From assembly GCA_017508425.1 (NCBI GenBank), contig JAFVYZ010000033.1, forward strand, positions 1-45,473: a stretch of DNA of 45,473 nt, written 5' to 3'. Positions 7,084 to 15,311 of the stretch are shown here, piece after piece. Numbering within the stretch: the stretch's first letter is position 1; each line of letters starts with the position of its first letter. The notes under the pieces are model-generated. The model was given only the letters and a program-made list of their open reading frames with translations, was not told the DNA's origin and did not search any database. The DNA is from Clostridia bacterium. GTDB taxonomy: Bacteria; Bacillota; Clostridia; Oscillospirales; CAG-272. Made by a program: the position numbers and the translations under genes.

Positions 7084-8436
7084 ATGGATTTTAAGCTTTC
7101 CACACAGCCCTACAAGGGCACACGCGATTTCTATCCGCGCGAAATGCGCCTGAGAAACTGGTTTTTCGGTAAGATCAGAGATGCACTTGAGCTCGCCTGC
7201 TTTGAGGAGTACGAGGGCCCGATGCTCGAGTCCCTTGACCTTTACGCCGCAAAAAGCGGTGAGGAGCTTGCCAAGGAGCAAACCTATAATTTTGAGGACC
7301 GCGGCGGCAGAAGCCTTGCGATCCGCCCCGAAATGACCCCCACCGTCGCCCGTATGGTGGCGGCAAAAATGGGGGAGCTGAACTACCCCTTAAAATGGTT
7401 TTCCATTGCCAACATGTACCGCTACGAGCGTCCCCAGCGCGGCCGACTCCGCGAGTTCTGGCAGTTAAACGTCGATATTTTCGGGTGCGACACCTTTGAG
7501 GCCGATCTTGACGTGATCAAGAGTGCCATCACCGTTCTTCGCGCATTCGGTGCCGATGAATCCATGTTCCTCGTGCACATCAACAACCGCCGCTTCTTCA
7601 ACGATGCGATCGCCGCGATCGCCGGCACCGACACCGAGGGAGCGCGCCGCGTTTCCAAGGTAGTGGACCGCAAAAACAAGGTGCCGCGCGAGACCTACGA
7701 GGCCGACCTGAAGGCCTTAGGCTTGACCGATGAGCAAATTGCTAAGATCGACGCGCTCTACACCATGAACGTGACCGAGGCAACCGCCCTTTGCCCCGAC
7801 AGTGTGGGGGCCACCGAGCTCCGCGCACTCTTTGACGCGCTGGAGAAAACAGGGCTTGCCAAATACTGCACCTTTGACTTTGGCATCATTCGCGGTCTGG
7901 ACTACTACACCGGAACGGTCTTTGAGGTGTTTGACAACGCCCCCGAAAACAACCGCGCCATGTTCGGCGGCGGACGCTACGACAACCTGGTGGGGCTCTT
8001 CCAAAAGAACGCCTCGATCTCGGGAGTCGGCTACGGCATGGGTGACGTAACGCTGGAAAACTTCCTCACCACCCACAACCTCATCCCCGACTTTAACGTT
8101 GGCAAGACCAAGGTACTCATCACGCGCTTTGCCGACGTGCCCCTTGAAGCCTACAATCAAATCGCGGACACGTTGTTTTCGAGCGGCGTGCGCGCGTGCC
8201 TGTACCTCGGCAACAAAAAGTTTGGTAAGCAAATTGATTTCGCCGCAAAGGAGCATTACAGCCACGTCATCATTATGGGTAGCGATGAGCTGGCAAGCGG
8301 TACGGTCAAGGTAAAAAACCTTGGAACGCGCGAGGAAAACGTCGTAAAGATCGAAGCACTCGATAGCTTTTTTACTGACGGTGCCGTGCCCTCTGACATC
8401 ACCTGGGATGATATTATGAACGGCGTGAAGGAGTAA
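7084..8436 (+). CDS. hisS: Histidyl-tRNA synthetase
   Basis: A 450-residue class II synthetase that charges tRNA-His. The N-terminus has YKGTRDFYP, followed by RPEMTPTVARMV and motif 2 as YRYERPQRGRLREFWQLN. The histidine-specific GLDYYTGTVFEVF and motif 3 GGGRYDNLVGLF are present. The C-terminal about 100 residues form the anticodon-binding domain. The LREFWQLNVDIFG wording is closer to the archaeal/eukaryotic-like HisRS branch than to the common bacterial REFHQ form. The ATG at 7084 follows GGAAAGGA; upstream in-frame codons lie before the transcript start. It is the first gene of a four-gene plus-strand operon. Confidence 0.95.
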   Translation: MDFKLSTQPYKGTRDFYPREMRLRNWFFGKIRDALELACFEEYEGPMLESLDLYAAKSGEELAKEQTYNFEDRGGRSLAIRPEMTPTVARMVAAKMGELNYPLKWFSIANMYRYERPQRGRLREFWQLNVDIFGCDTFEADLDVIKSAITVLRAFGADESMFLVHINNRRFFNDAIAAIAGTDTEGARRVSKVVDRKNKVPRETYEADLKALGLTDEQIAKIDALYTMNVTEATALCPDSVGATELRALFDALEKTGLAKYCTFDFGIIRGLDYYTGTVFEVFDNAPENNRAMFGGGRYDNLVGLFQKNASISGVGYGMGDVTLENFLTTHNLIPDFNVGKTKVLITRFADVPLEAYNQIADTLFSSGVRACLYLGNKKFGKQIDFAAKEHYSHVIIMGSDELASGTVKVKNLGTREENVVKIEALDSFFTDGAVPSDITWDDIMNGVKE

Positions 8437-8439
8437 GCC

Positions 8440-8982
8440 ATGATCTATTTGTTTTTGGCAAACGGATTTGAAGAGATCGAGGCACTTTGCCCCCTTGATC
8501 TTTTGCGCCGTGCAGGTCTTGAGGTCACCACCGTCGGCATCGGCGGCGATGCCATTATGGGAGCTCACGGCATTACGGTTATGGCCGACATTCCCGAGGG
8601 AATGTATGCCGACAGCACCCCCGATATGCTGATCCTGCCGGGCGGCATGCCCGGAGCCAAGCACCTCGACGAGAGCCAAGTAGTGGACACGGCCCTCAAG
8701 GCCGCCGCCCGAAACGGCAGCTTTCTTGCGGCCATTTGCGCGGCACCGATGATTCTCGGACACCGCGGGCTGCTGGAGGGAAAGCAGGCTGTTTGCTACC
8801 CCGGATTTGAATCACACCTCACGGGTGCCACGCTCGCACAAGCTCGCGTGGTGCGCGACGGTCGGATCATTACGGCCGCCGGTATGGGCGTTGCGCTGGA
8901 ATTCGGCCTTGCGTTGGTCGAGGCCTTAAAGGGCAAGGAAGCGGCCGAGGCGCTGCGCCGTGCCGTGCTTGCGGACCAATGA
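8440..8982 (+). CDS. DJ-1/PfpI family protein
   Basis: A 180-residue DJ-1-type Rossmann-like protein. It begins MIYLFLANGFEEIEA, with the conserved glutamate next to the active site, has LILPGGMPGA, and carries the nucleophile cysteine in the elbow AAICAAPMILG. The family covers glyoxalase/deglycase-like stress proteins and YajL-type chaperones; the specific activity is not decided here. It starts three bases after the hisS stop behind GAAGGAG and overlaps the next gene by ATGA. Confidence 0.88.
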   Translation: MIYLFLANGFEEIEALCPLDLLRRAGLEVTTVGIGGDAIMGAHGITVMADIPEGMYADSTPDMLILPGGMPGAKHLDESQVVDTALKAAARNGSFLAAICAAPMILGHRGLLEGKQAVCYPGFESHLTGATLAQARVVRDGRIITAAGMGVALEFGLALVEALKGKEAAEALRRAVLADQ

Positions 8983-9572
8983 TGGACACGAAAAAAGCCA
9001 TACGTACGGTACTTTTGGCAAAAAGAGCCGGCATATCGGACAAAGAAAGGCCCGCCCTGGATGGCGCTCTTTGCCGCCAAATCGAGGCACACCCCTTCTT
9101 TCGCGATGCCGATGCCGTTTTGCTGTATTTTCCCATGCGCGGTGAGCCCGATCTCACGCCGTTGCTCTCTTTGCTTGACGCGCGAGAGATCCCTGTTTAT
9201 CTGCCCCGCTGTGAGGGCGACAAAATGCGTTTCCTTTTGTACACCGGAAAGGCTGCCCTTGAAAAAGACCGTTTTGGCATTTTAGCACCCGCAGGGTGCG
9301 CGCCGGAGTCCTGCCCTACCGAGCACACGCTTTGTGTTTTGCCGGGGCTTGCCGCCGATCAAAGCGGAACACGCCTGGGCTACGGGGGTGGATTTTACGA
9401 CCGTTTCTTGCCCCACTTCAAGGGCAAGCTGCTTTTTCCCCTTTATCACCAAATGGTGTGCGACACCCTCCCGCGTGAGGAATGCGATTTTCTCATCCCG
9501 AAATCGTCGATCATAACCGAGAAAGGAGTGCTTGAAAATGCCCAAATGGATACCCGAACGCCCCAGCTATAA
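8979..9572 (+). CDS. 5-formyl-THF cyclo-ligase
   Basis: A 197-residue enzyme that converts 5-formyl-THF to 5,10-methenyl-THF using ATP. The C-terminal signature LPGLAADQSGTRLGYGGGFYDRFL is split here as PGLAADQSGTRLG and YGGGFYDRF; the N-terminus has the basic KKAIRTVLLAKRAGIS typical of the family. The ATG overlaps the preceding stop as ATGA; a second ATG follows at once at 8982. It is the third folate-related gene in the first 10 kb, with folT and folC. Its 3' end overlaps the next gene by 35 bases. Confidence 0.9.
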   Translation: MMDTKKAIRTVLLAKRAGISDKERPALDGALCRQIEAHPFFRDADAVLLYFPMRGEPDLTPLLSLLDAREIPVYLPRCEGDKMRFLLYTGKAALEKDRFGILAPAGCAPESCPTEHTLCVLPGLAADQSGTRLGYGGGFYDRFLPHFKGKLLFPLYHQMVCDTLPREECDFLIPKSSIITEKGVLENAQMDTRTPQL

Positions 9573-10464
9573 AAAAGAGCGGCGTACCGTGGGATTTATG
9601 GTACTGTCCGCCTTCCTTCTCTTATTTTTTGGCCGTCTTTTCGGGGAACGCTTACCCTTTTCGCACATGATCGCGCTGAAAATCCCTTTTATGGCGGTGG
9701 TGGCGCTCCTGCTCCCTGCCCTTGGCTATTTCTTATACCGTGGCGAGGGATATCGGGCGAGCTTGCGGTTGCATCTCCCTGCGGCCAGGTACATTCCCCT
9801 GCTTGTTGCGGCTTTTTTTGCTCTTGTGTCGGGGAGCCTTTTGCTCTCCCGTCTCACAGGTGGTGCCGACACGCTCGGCAATACCGTTGTGCCCTTTGAT
9901 ACCGCCCCTCCAAGCACGGTGTGGGAAATGATCCTGTTCTTCCTTGGTGGGGGTATTTTGCCCGCGTTGCTTGAGGAATTTTTCTTTCGCGGCATTGTAA
10001 CGGTTGAGTACGAGCGCCGTGGCGCGGTGCGCGCGGTTTTGATGAGTGCCGCACTTTTCGCACTCCTGCATTTTGATGCACCCAATCTCCTCGCACACCT
10101 TTTTTCAGGCGTCCTGCTTTCGTTGCTGTTGTTTGCCACCAACTCCTTGGTGGCTACCGCGATCGTACACGCGGCCATGAGCCTACTTTTGCTTTTCGCA
10201 CAGCATTACCTAAACGCCCTTTACGATTATACCGGCACCGTACAGCTGTATCTTTTCATTTTCACCGCCATCCTCCTCGTATCCCTTTTGTTTTTCACCC
10301 GTTCGTGTGCGCGTATTTATCGCACCCGTGACGAGCGAGGGCTCGACGATCCCCGTCGTGCGGTTCCCTACAACGTACAGTTTTACACCGTGCTGGATGC
10401 ACTTTGCGACCCCACCGTTATTGTATGCCTCGGGCTTGCGATCGCGGGATTTGTGATTTTCTAA
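9538..10464 (+). CDS. CPBP-family intramembrane metalloprotease
   Basis: A 308-residue membrane protein with about eight hydrophobic segments. The CPBP (Abi/CaaX-protease-like) motifs are present: EEFFFRG near residue 155, and a later histidine region FALLHFD, with a third in VATAIVHAAMSLLL. Members cleave prenylated or membrane-bound substrates, or confer bacteriocin immunity; the substrate here is unknown. ATG 9538 lies nine bases after AAAGGAG, while the earlier in-frame TTG at 9532 is too close to it. It is the last gene of the hisS operon. Confidence 0.85.
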   Translation: MPKWIPERPSYKKERRTVGFMVLSAFLLLFFGRLFGERLPFSHMIALKIPFMAVVALLLPALGYFLYRGEGYRASLRLHLPAARYIPLLVAAFFALVSGSLLLSRLTGGADTLGNTVVPFDTAPPSTVWEMILFFLGGGILPALLEEFFFRGIVTVEYERRGAVRAVLMSAALFALLHFDAPNLLAHLFSGVLLSLLLFATNSLVATAIVHAAMSLLLLFAQHYLNALYDYTGTVQLYLFIFTAILLVSLLFFTRSCARIYRTRDERGLDDPRRAVPYNVQFYTVLDALCDPTVIVCLGLAIAGFVIF

Positions 10465-10469
10465 TAAAA

Positions 10470-10526
10470 GAAAGCTCCCCTTGGGGTGCCTGCCGCGGTG
10501 CGGGTCGCCCCAAGGGGAATTTTTTA
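10470..10526. terminator. Intrinsic terminator of hisS operon
   Basis: CTCCCCTTGGGG (10475-10486) and CCCCAAGGGGA (10508-10518) form a long stem with a structured loop, followed by TTTTTTT. It separates the plus operon from the convergent spoIIR, whose stop lies inside the T-run. Confidence 0.85.
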
Positions 10527-11117
10527 ATGAAAAAGCTCTAAAATCTTAAAACGTAATTTATATTTTGTGTTCTCACTGTCGGTAATGATGCGATACTGCT
10601 CCTCCGAAAGCCCTGCCGACAAAAAGACCTCCTCGGCCTTGGCCTTGGTGGTGGCCGCCGAAAGGCAAAGGGGCGGAAAAAGCACACACCACCAATTTTG
10701 CCCCTCGGCCTCTCCGATCAGGACACGAAGAGAAAGATATTCACCCGAAGGAAACGCGAGATTTTCATAAACCCTGGTAGGGTATTGCTCCTTGCCGAGC
10801 GTCACCCTTACGTCATCCTCGCACCCGTTTTGCACAAGACAATCGCGCGCCTCCCTCTCGATCGCATCAAGACTTTGTAGGAGCAGGGTCTCGGCCTCAT
10901 CACGTGTAGTGACCCCCTTTAATATTTCCTGCGTTTTATGGAGCACGGCATCGCGAACGGCGAGCTTTAATGCTTGGTCCTCTTCACTGTCGGAATTGGC
11001 CAGCACGTGCAAGCGTATCACACTATCGTAGATCTCCCCTTCACCGTGAATGGGCAAAATGGCAAAAGCGGCGATCAAAAGCATTGCCGCCAAGAAAAAT
11101 CCAACTGCGCGTTTCAT
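10524..11117 (-). CDS. spoIIR: Stage II sporulation protein R (SpoIIR)
   Basis: A 197-residue protein with an N-terminal signal/anchor segment (residues 4-21). It is made in the forespore and secreted to the intermembrane space, where it triggers SpoIIGA to process pro-sigma-E in the mother cell. The family signatures are clear: SVIRLHVLANSDSEEDQALK and, later, EQYPTRVYENLAFPSGEYLSL and NWWCVLFPPLC. The ATG follows AAAGGAG. This is one of the best indicators that the organism forms spores. I could not identify a convincing sigma-F promoter in the 80 bases upstream. Confidence 0.93.
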   Translation of the reverse strand: MKRAVGFFLAAMLLIAAFAILPIHGEGEIYDSVIRLHVLANSDSEEDQALKLAVRDAVLHKTQEILKGVTTRDEAETLLLQSLDAIEREARDCLVQNGCEDDVRVTLGKEQYPTRVYENLAFPSGEYLSLRVLIGEAEGQNWWCVLFPPLCLSAATTKAKAEEVFLSAGLSEEQYRIITDSENTKYKLRFKILELFH

Positions 11118-11215
11118 AAAATACTCCTTTTTTATCGATATAAAAAGGATGCCCCGGGGCGTTGTATTTTATTCGAAAATTGGAAATATTTTCTTTTTTT
11201 GCCTGCAAAACACAA

Positions 11216-11250
11216 GGGTGGCGGCTGAAAACAGCCTCCACCCTTTTTTT
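11216..11250 (-). terminator. Terminator of dxs/ThyX-like operon
   Basis: On the minus strand, GGGTGGAGGCTG pairs with CAGCCGCCACCC (one bulge), followed by TTGTGTTTTG. Placed directly after the stop at 11249. Confidence 0.75.
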
Positions 11251-11875
11251 AATTTTCTTTGACAGCGATCAATTCCTTTGCATAGGGCAAGGACATGATC
11301 CAATCGCAAAGCATGTGCCACTCGGCCAGCTTGTGCGAACGGCGTGCATAATAAATATTGATGAGATTTTCGTAATTAAGGGTCACCGTACGCATTTGAT
11401 TGTAGGAGGAGGGCAAAAGCTGGATCATATTGTGCCAAGCCTGCTTATTGGCCTTGTTAGCAACAAATTTTTCGCGCTCGACCTCAAGATACGCGATCAT
11501 GGCATCAAGCGCCACAAGCCCGCCCTCATCGAGGCGATCGTGCGAGAAATCGGCACGCTCAAAGGCCTTTGCGTGGATCTTATGCATTGTCGAGGTAGAA
11601 TTGGCAACCGTGCCTACCTTATAGGTGTCAAACTCCTTCCACCAATAAAGGGGGGCTGTAATATCGACCGACACGAAGATCTGACGCAGAAACTTGCGAT
11701 GATCACTGCCTGCGTGCGCGAGACGCTTGGCAAGGTCAAGATCATTTTCACCCAGACAAAAACGCCCTTCTTCATCGTAAGTGCTGTCCATACGCGCCCA
11801 GCTGTTCATCGGGTTTCTTGCACCGCGAATGGCGTTTTCAAAATTCATCACCGAGGTACGTTCAATGTTGATCAT
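11249..11875 (-). CDS. ThyX-like (FAD-dependent thymidylate synthase fold) protein, motif-divergent
   Basis: A 208-residue protein that aligns along its length with flavin-dependent thymidylate synthase. SDHRKFLRQIFVSVDITAPLYWW (split: SDHRKFLRQIF, VSVDITAPLYWW) matches the strand before the ThyX motif, and LPSSYNQMRTVTLNYENLI plus YYARRSHKLAEW match the C-terminal catalytic helix. The signature RHRxxSxNxxS is replaced by TYKVGTVANSTS (residues 84-95), so the RHR dUMP/flavin-binding triplet is lost while N92, S95 and an arginine near 178 remain. It may use another nucleotide or cofactor. ATG follows AAGGAG and sits ten bases after dxs, so they are co-transcribed. Function is unknown. Confidence 0.65.
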   Translation of the reverse strand: MINIERTSVMNFENAIRGARNPMNSWARMDSTYDEEGRFCLGENDLDLAKRLAHAGSDHRKFLRQIFVSVDITAPLYWWKEFDTYKVGTVANSTSTMHKIHAKAFERADFSHDRLDEGGLVALDAMIAYLEVEREKFVANKANKQAWHNMIQLLPSSYNQMRTVTLNYENLINIYYARRSHKLAEWHMLCDWIMSLPYAKELIAVKEN

Positions 11876-11885
11876 AGTCGTCTCC

Positions 11886-13778
11886 TTACTGCTTCTTCTT
11901 TACAAGGTCCAACACGGCGCCGACCAGTGCATCGCTGTCCACACCGGCTGCCTGCCACACCGACCTTCCGGCATTGGCTACGGCAAAGCCACTTTGCGCC
12001 GCCACGATGGCGTGGGGCTTGGCGAGAAATTCCGGATCCCCGGCCAGTGCCGCCGCAAGATTTTCACCAAAACCGCCCGAGCGGACTTCCTCTTCATAAA
12101 ACACCACAGGGCCGTCCGAAAGCAAGGGGGCAACCTCAGCGGCAAGCTCGGCGTAGGGCGCGAGATACTCACACAAAAGCACACGAACGCCAACCCCTTG
12201 GCGGGACAGCCGATCTGCGGCCTTGAGCGCCTCAGCGGTAATGCGCCCATGCGTTACCACCGTAGCAGCCACCTCTTTTTCGGCATCAAAAACGCGCACA
12301 CGGGGTCTGCCGATTACCGCATCAATGGGGTAAAAAGCCGCGCGGATCCGCTCGTCCTCGGTGGCATTCGGATAACGAATGGCACAAAGACCGCCGCGCT
12401 CCTTGGCCGCCCTCAGCGAGGCGGCAATGCCCTCTCCCGTCACGGGAGCAAAAATGCAAGCCCCGTCAATCGCGGACAAAAGCGACACGTCATAAACTCC
12501 ATAATGGGTGGGACCGTCACCGACGTTAAAGCCGGCGCGATCTACCGCTAAGATCAAGGGTAATTTTTGCAGGGCTGCATCGTGCAAAACATTATCGTAG
12601 GCGCGTTGCAGGAAGGTAGAATACAGCGCCACCACGGGGTGCTTGCCACCGGCGGCAAGGCCTGCGGCAAAGGTCACGGCATGCCCCTCGGCAATACCAA
12701 CGTCAAAGAAACGATCGCCGTGCACCATACGAAAGCCCTCAAGACCCGTACCGTAGCTCATGGCGGCGGTAATGGCAACAAGCGAATCATCCTCCTTAGC
12801 CATGTGGCAAAGTGCGCTACCAAAATGCTCGGAAAAGGTCGGTGCATTTTGCTCTTTTTCACGCGGCGCGACCCCGTGATAAAGATCGGGGTTGGCCTCG
12901 GCCTCAGCATCACCTGCACCCTTTTGCGTCTTCACGTGCAGGACCGTGCTGCCGGGATATGCCTTGGCATCCGACAGTGCAGCCACCAGCGCATCCGTGT
13001 TGTTGCCATCCATGGGACCCACATAGCGAAGCCCCAACTGCTCAAAGACATTCTCTTTATAAAGAAGCGATTTGAGCTGTTTTTTCACAAAGCGCAGGAA
13101 CGCGTAAATGGGACGGCCCAAGAGGGGCACGCGGCGCAAGGTGCGCGAGGTAAACTTCTTTGTGCTGATATATCCTCTTGAATTTCGAATGCGGGAAAGA
13201 TGCCGTGAAAGCCCACCCGTGTTGGGGGAAATCGACATTTCGTTTTCATTGATAATGATAACCAGACGCAAATGATGACGGCAATTGTTAAGACCCTCAT
13301 AAGCCAGTCCACCCGTGAGTGCGCCATCACCGACCACAGCTACGGTATAATTTTCTCGGCCGTCCATCGCGTCGGCCGTCGCCATGCCGATGGCGGCGGA
13401 AATGGCCGTGGAGCTGTGCCCTGCGCCAAAGGCATCGTGTACGCTCTCCGTCATTTTGGTAAAACCCGAAAGTCCGCCCGGCATACGCAATGTATCAAAG
13501 CGTTCCTTGCGTCCTGTTAAAAGCTTATGCACGTAGCTTTGATGCCCCACGTCAAAGATCACGTGATCGGTGGGGCTGTCAAACACGCGATGAATGGCCA
13601 CGGTCAGCTCGACCACACCGAGATTGGAGGACAAGTGCCCACCATTTTCGCGCACGCGGTATGCAAGATATTTTCGGATCTCCGCGGCAAGCTCGGGGAG
13701 AAACTCTTGGGGGATCGCCTTCACGTCATCGGGCCCGTTAATGCCCGAAAGCCATTGATAATTGTCGAAATTTTCCAC
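11886..13778 (-). CDS. dxs: 1-deoxy-D-xylulose-5-phosphate synthase
   Basis: A 630-residue thiamine-diphosphate enzyme that condenses pyruvate and glyceraldehyde 3-phosphate, the first step of the MEP isoprenoid pathway, and also feeds thiamine and pyridoxal synthesis. Visible marks: GGHLSSNLGVVELTVAIH, VGHQSYVHKLLTGR, the ThDP motif VGDGALTGGLAYEGLNN with INENEMSIS, and FDVGIAEGHAVTFAAGLA with the catalytic glutamate. RAGFNVGDGPTHYGVYD is also present. The start is GTG at 13778 behind GGGGGGA. Length is normal. The ThyX-like gene follows in the same transcript. Confidence 0.94.
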   Translation of the reverse strand: MENFDNYQWLSGINGPDDVKAIPQEFLPELAAEIRKYLAYRVRENGGHLSSNLGVVELTVAIHRVFDSPTDHVIFDVGHQSYVHKLLTGRKERFDTLRMPGGLSGFTKMTESVHDAFGAGHSSTAISAAIGMATADAMDGRENYTVAVVGDGALTGGLAYEGLNNCRHHLRLVIIINENEMSISPNTGGLSRHLSRIRNSRGYISTKKFTSRTLRRVPLLGRPIYAFLRFVKKQLKSLLYKENVFEQLGLRYVGPMDGNNTDALVAALSDAKAYPGSTVLHVKTQKGAGDAEAEANPDLYHGVAPREKEQNAPTFSEHFGSALCHMAKEDDSLVAITAAMSYGTGLEGFRMVHGDRFFDVGIAEGHAVTFAAGLAAGGKHPVVALYSTFLQRAYDNVLHDAALQKLPLILAVDRAGFNVGDGPTHYGVYDVSLLSAIDGACIFAPVTGEGIAASLRAAKERGGLCAIRYPNATEDERIRAAFYPIDAVIGRPRVRVFDAEKEVAATVVTHGRITAEALKAADRLSRQGVGVRVLLCEYLAPYAELAAEVAPLLSDGPVVFYEEEVRSGGFGENLAAALAGDPEFLAKPHAIVAAQSGFAVANAGRSVWQAAGVDSDALVGAVLDLVKKKQ

Positions 13779-13811
13779 AAACGTCCCCCCTTTTTTACAT
13801 TATTATATTAT

Positions 13812-13839
13812 AGTATAGCATAAAAAAAGGCTTTTGCAA
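13812..13839 (-). promoter_or_regulatory. Probable dxs promoter
   Basis: Minus strand TTGCAA (13839-13834), 16-base spacer, TATACT (13817-13812). It lies between the uxaC terminator and the dxs start. Confidence 0.55.
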
Positions 13840-13854
13840 AGCCCTTTTTCAAAA

Positions 13855-13897
13855 GTTTTAAAAACGCCGCTTATGAGACGTCTCATAAGCGGCGCAA
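13855..13897 (-). terminator. Terminator of the uxa operon
   Basis: A 30-base perfect palindrome (13865-13894, arm CGCCGCTTATGAGAC) lies eight bases after the uxaC stop and is followed on the minus strand by TTTTTAAAA. Confidence 0.9.
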
Positions 13898-13904
13898 AAT
13901 CACT

Positions 13905-15296
13905 TTAGTCCTTCATGCCAAAGTAGGCAACCGAGTTGTTGTAGCTGATATCCTCAACCACCTTACCAACGAGTGCCATATCGTTTGTCATTTGACCCTT
14001 CTCCATCATATCGCCGAGGTAGTTGCAAAGGATACGGCGGAAATAGTGGTGACGGGGGTAGGAGAGGAGCGAACGGCTGTCGGTGAGCATGCCAACGAAT
14101 ACGGCAAGGTGACCGGTAGCGGTGAGGTCCTCGAGGTGTCTTTCCATACCGACCTTGTTGTCAAGGAACCACCAAGCGGGACCGTACTGCATCTTACCAC
14201 GTGCCTCGCTCGACTGGAAGCAACCGATAAGCGTCATCATCTCACAGTTCATCTTGGGGTTGAGATTGAAAAGAATGGTCTTGGGCAGGCTCCCCTCGAC
14301 ATTGAGACGGTCGAGAAGGCGAGAGAGCAGACCGATGCTGTTTGTATCGGAAATGCTGTCAAAGCCCGTGTCGTGCCCGAGACGCTCCATCATAATGGCG
14401 TTGTTATCGCGCATTGCACCAAGGTGAAGCTCGGTGGCGATGCCGTACTTCGCGTACAGCTTCATGAGGAAGTAGGTGAAATAGCCCTTGAAGGTCTCAG
14501 CCTCAGCGGCCGTGGGTGCTTCACCTGCCATGACCTTTGCAAATACTGCGGCCGCATCGGCAGGGTCGGCCACGGCGCAAACCTTTTCAAGCGCAATGTC
14601 GCTCGCGCGGCAACCAACGGCAATGAAGGCCTGCAGGCGCTGCTCAATGGCTGCTTCAAGATCGGCGAGCGTCTTGATGGGGTGCGTCAATGCCTCCACG
14701 CGTGCGATATAGCTCTTGTAGGGTGCGGCATCAATATTCATGATGCGGTCGGCGCGGAAGGCGGGGTTGACGGTAAACTTATAATCCTTCTTGGCGATCT
14801 CCTCAAAGGTGGTGAGGTCGTCAAAGATCTCGTTGGTGGTGTAAACGTGCCTCACGTTCGAGCACTCGATCAGCTTTTGGGGCGTGACGGCGTTTGCCTT
14901 GATATAGGCGTTGCACTCATCCCAGATCGCCTCGGCGTTTGCCTCGTTGATCTCGCGCTCACAACCGAAGAAGTCCTTCAGCTCCACCTGCGACCAGTGA
15001 TAAAGGGGGTTGCCGAACGCAGTGCCGAGCACGCGGCAGTAGGTGAGGAACTTCTCCTTATTCGAAGCATTACCCGTGATGTACTGCTCGTCAATGCCGT
15101 AGTTGCGCATCAGGCGCCACTTGTAGTGGTCACCCGCAAGCCATACCTCAAAAACATCATTAAAGGGCTTATTTTCAAGGATCTGCTTTTCGGGCAGGTG
15201 GCAATGATAGTCAAAGATGGGCATGTTCTTGGCATGCTCGAAGTAAAGCTTTTCAGCAGTCTTGTTGGTAAGCAGGAAATTATCCTTAATGTACAT
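13905..15296 (-). CDS. uxaC: Uronate (glucuronate/galacturonate) isomerase
   Basis: A 463-residue enzyme of the amidohydrolase-like superfamily that isomerises D-galacturonate to D-tagaturonate and D-glucuronate to D-fructuronate. The metal-site HxH appears as FDYHCHLPEKQI near the N-terminus, followed by DVFEVWLAGDHYKWRLMR, as in known UxaC. WFLDNKVGMERHLEDL and HYFRRILCNYLGD occur near the C-terminus. Start ATG at 15296. It is the last gene of the operon uxaB-uxaA-esterase-uxaC, 15 bases after the esterase. Confidence 0.94.
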   Translation of the reverse strand: MYIKDNFLLTNKTAEKLYFEHAKNMPIFDYHCHLPEKQILENKPFNDVFEVWLAGDHYKWRLMRNYGIDEQYITGNASNKEKFLTYCRVLGTAFGNPLYHWSQVELKDFFGCEREINEANAEAIWDECNAYIKANAVTPQKLIECSNVRHVYTTNEIFDDLTTFEEIAKKDYKFTVNPAFRADRIMNIDAAPYKSYIARVEALTHPIKTLADLEAAIEQRLQAFIAVGCRASDIALEKVCAVADPADAAAVFAKVMAGEAPTAAEAETFKGYFTYFLMKLYAKYGIATELHLGAMRDNNAIMMERLGHDTGFDSISDTNSIGLLSRLLDRLNVEGSLPKTILFNLNPKMNCEMMTLIGCFQSSEARGKMQYGPAWWFLDNKVGMERHLEDLTATGHLAVFVGMLTDSRSLLSYPRHHYFRRILCNYLGDMMEKGQMTNDMALVGKVVEDISYNNSVAYFGMKD

Positions 15297-15311
15297 ATCC
15301 GTTTCTCCTTT

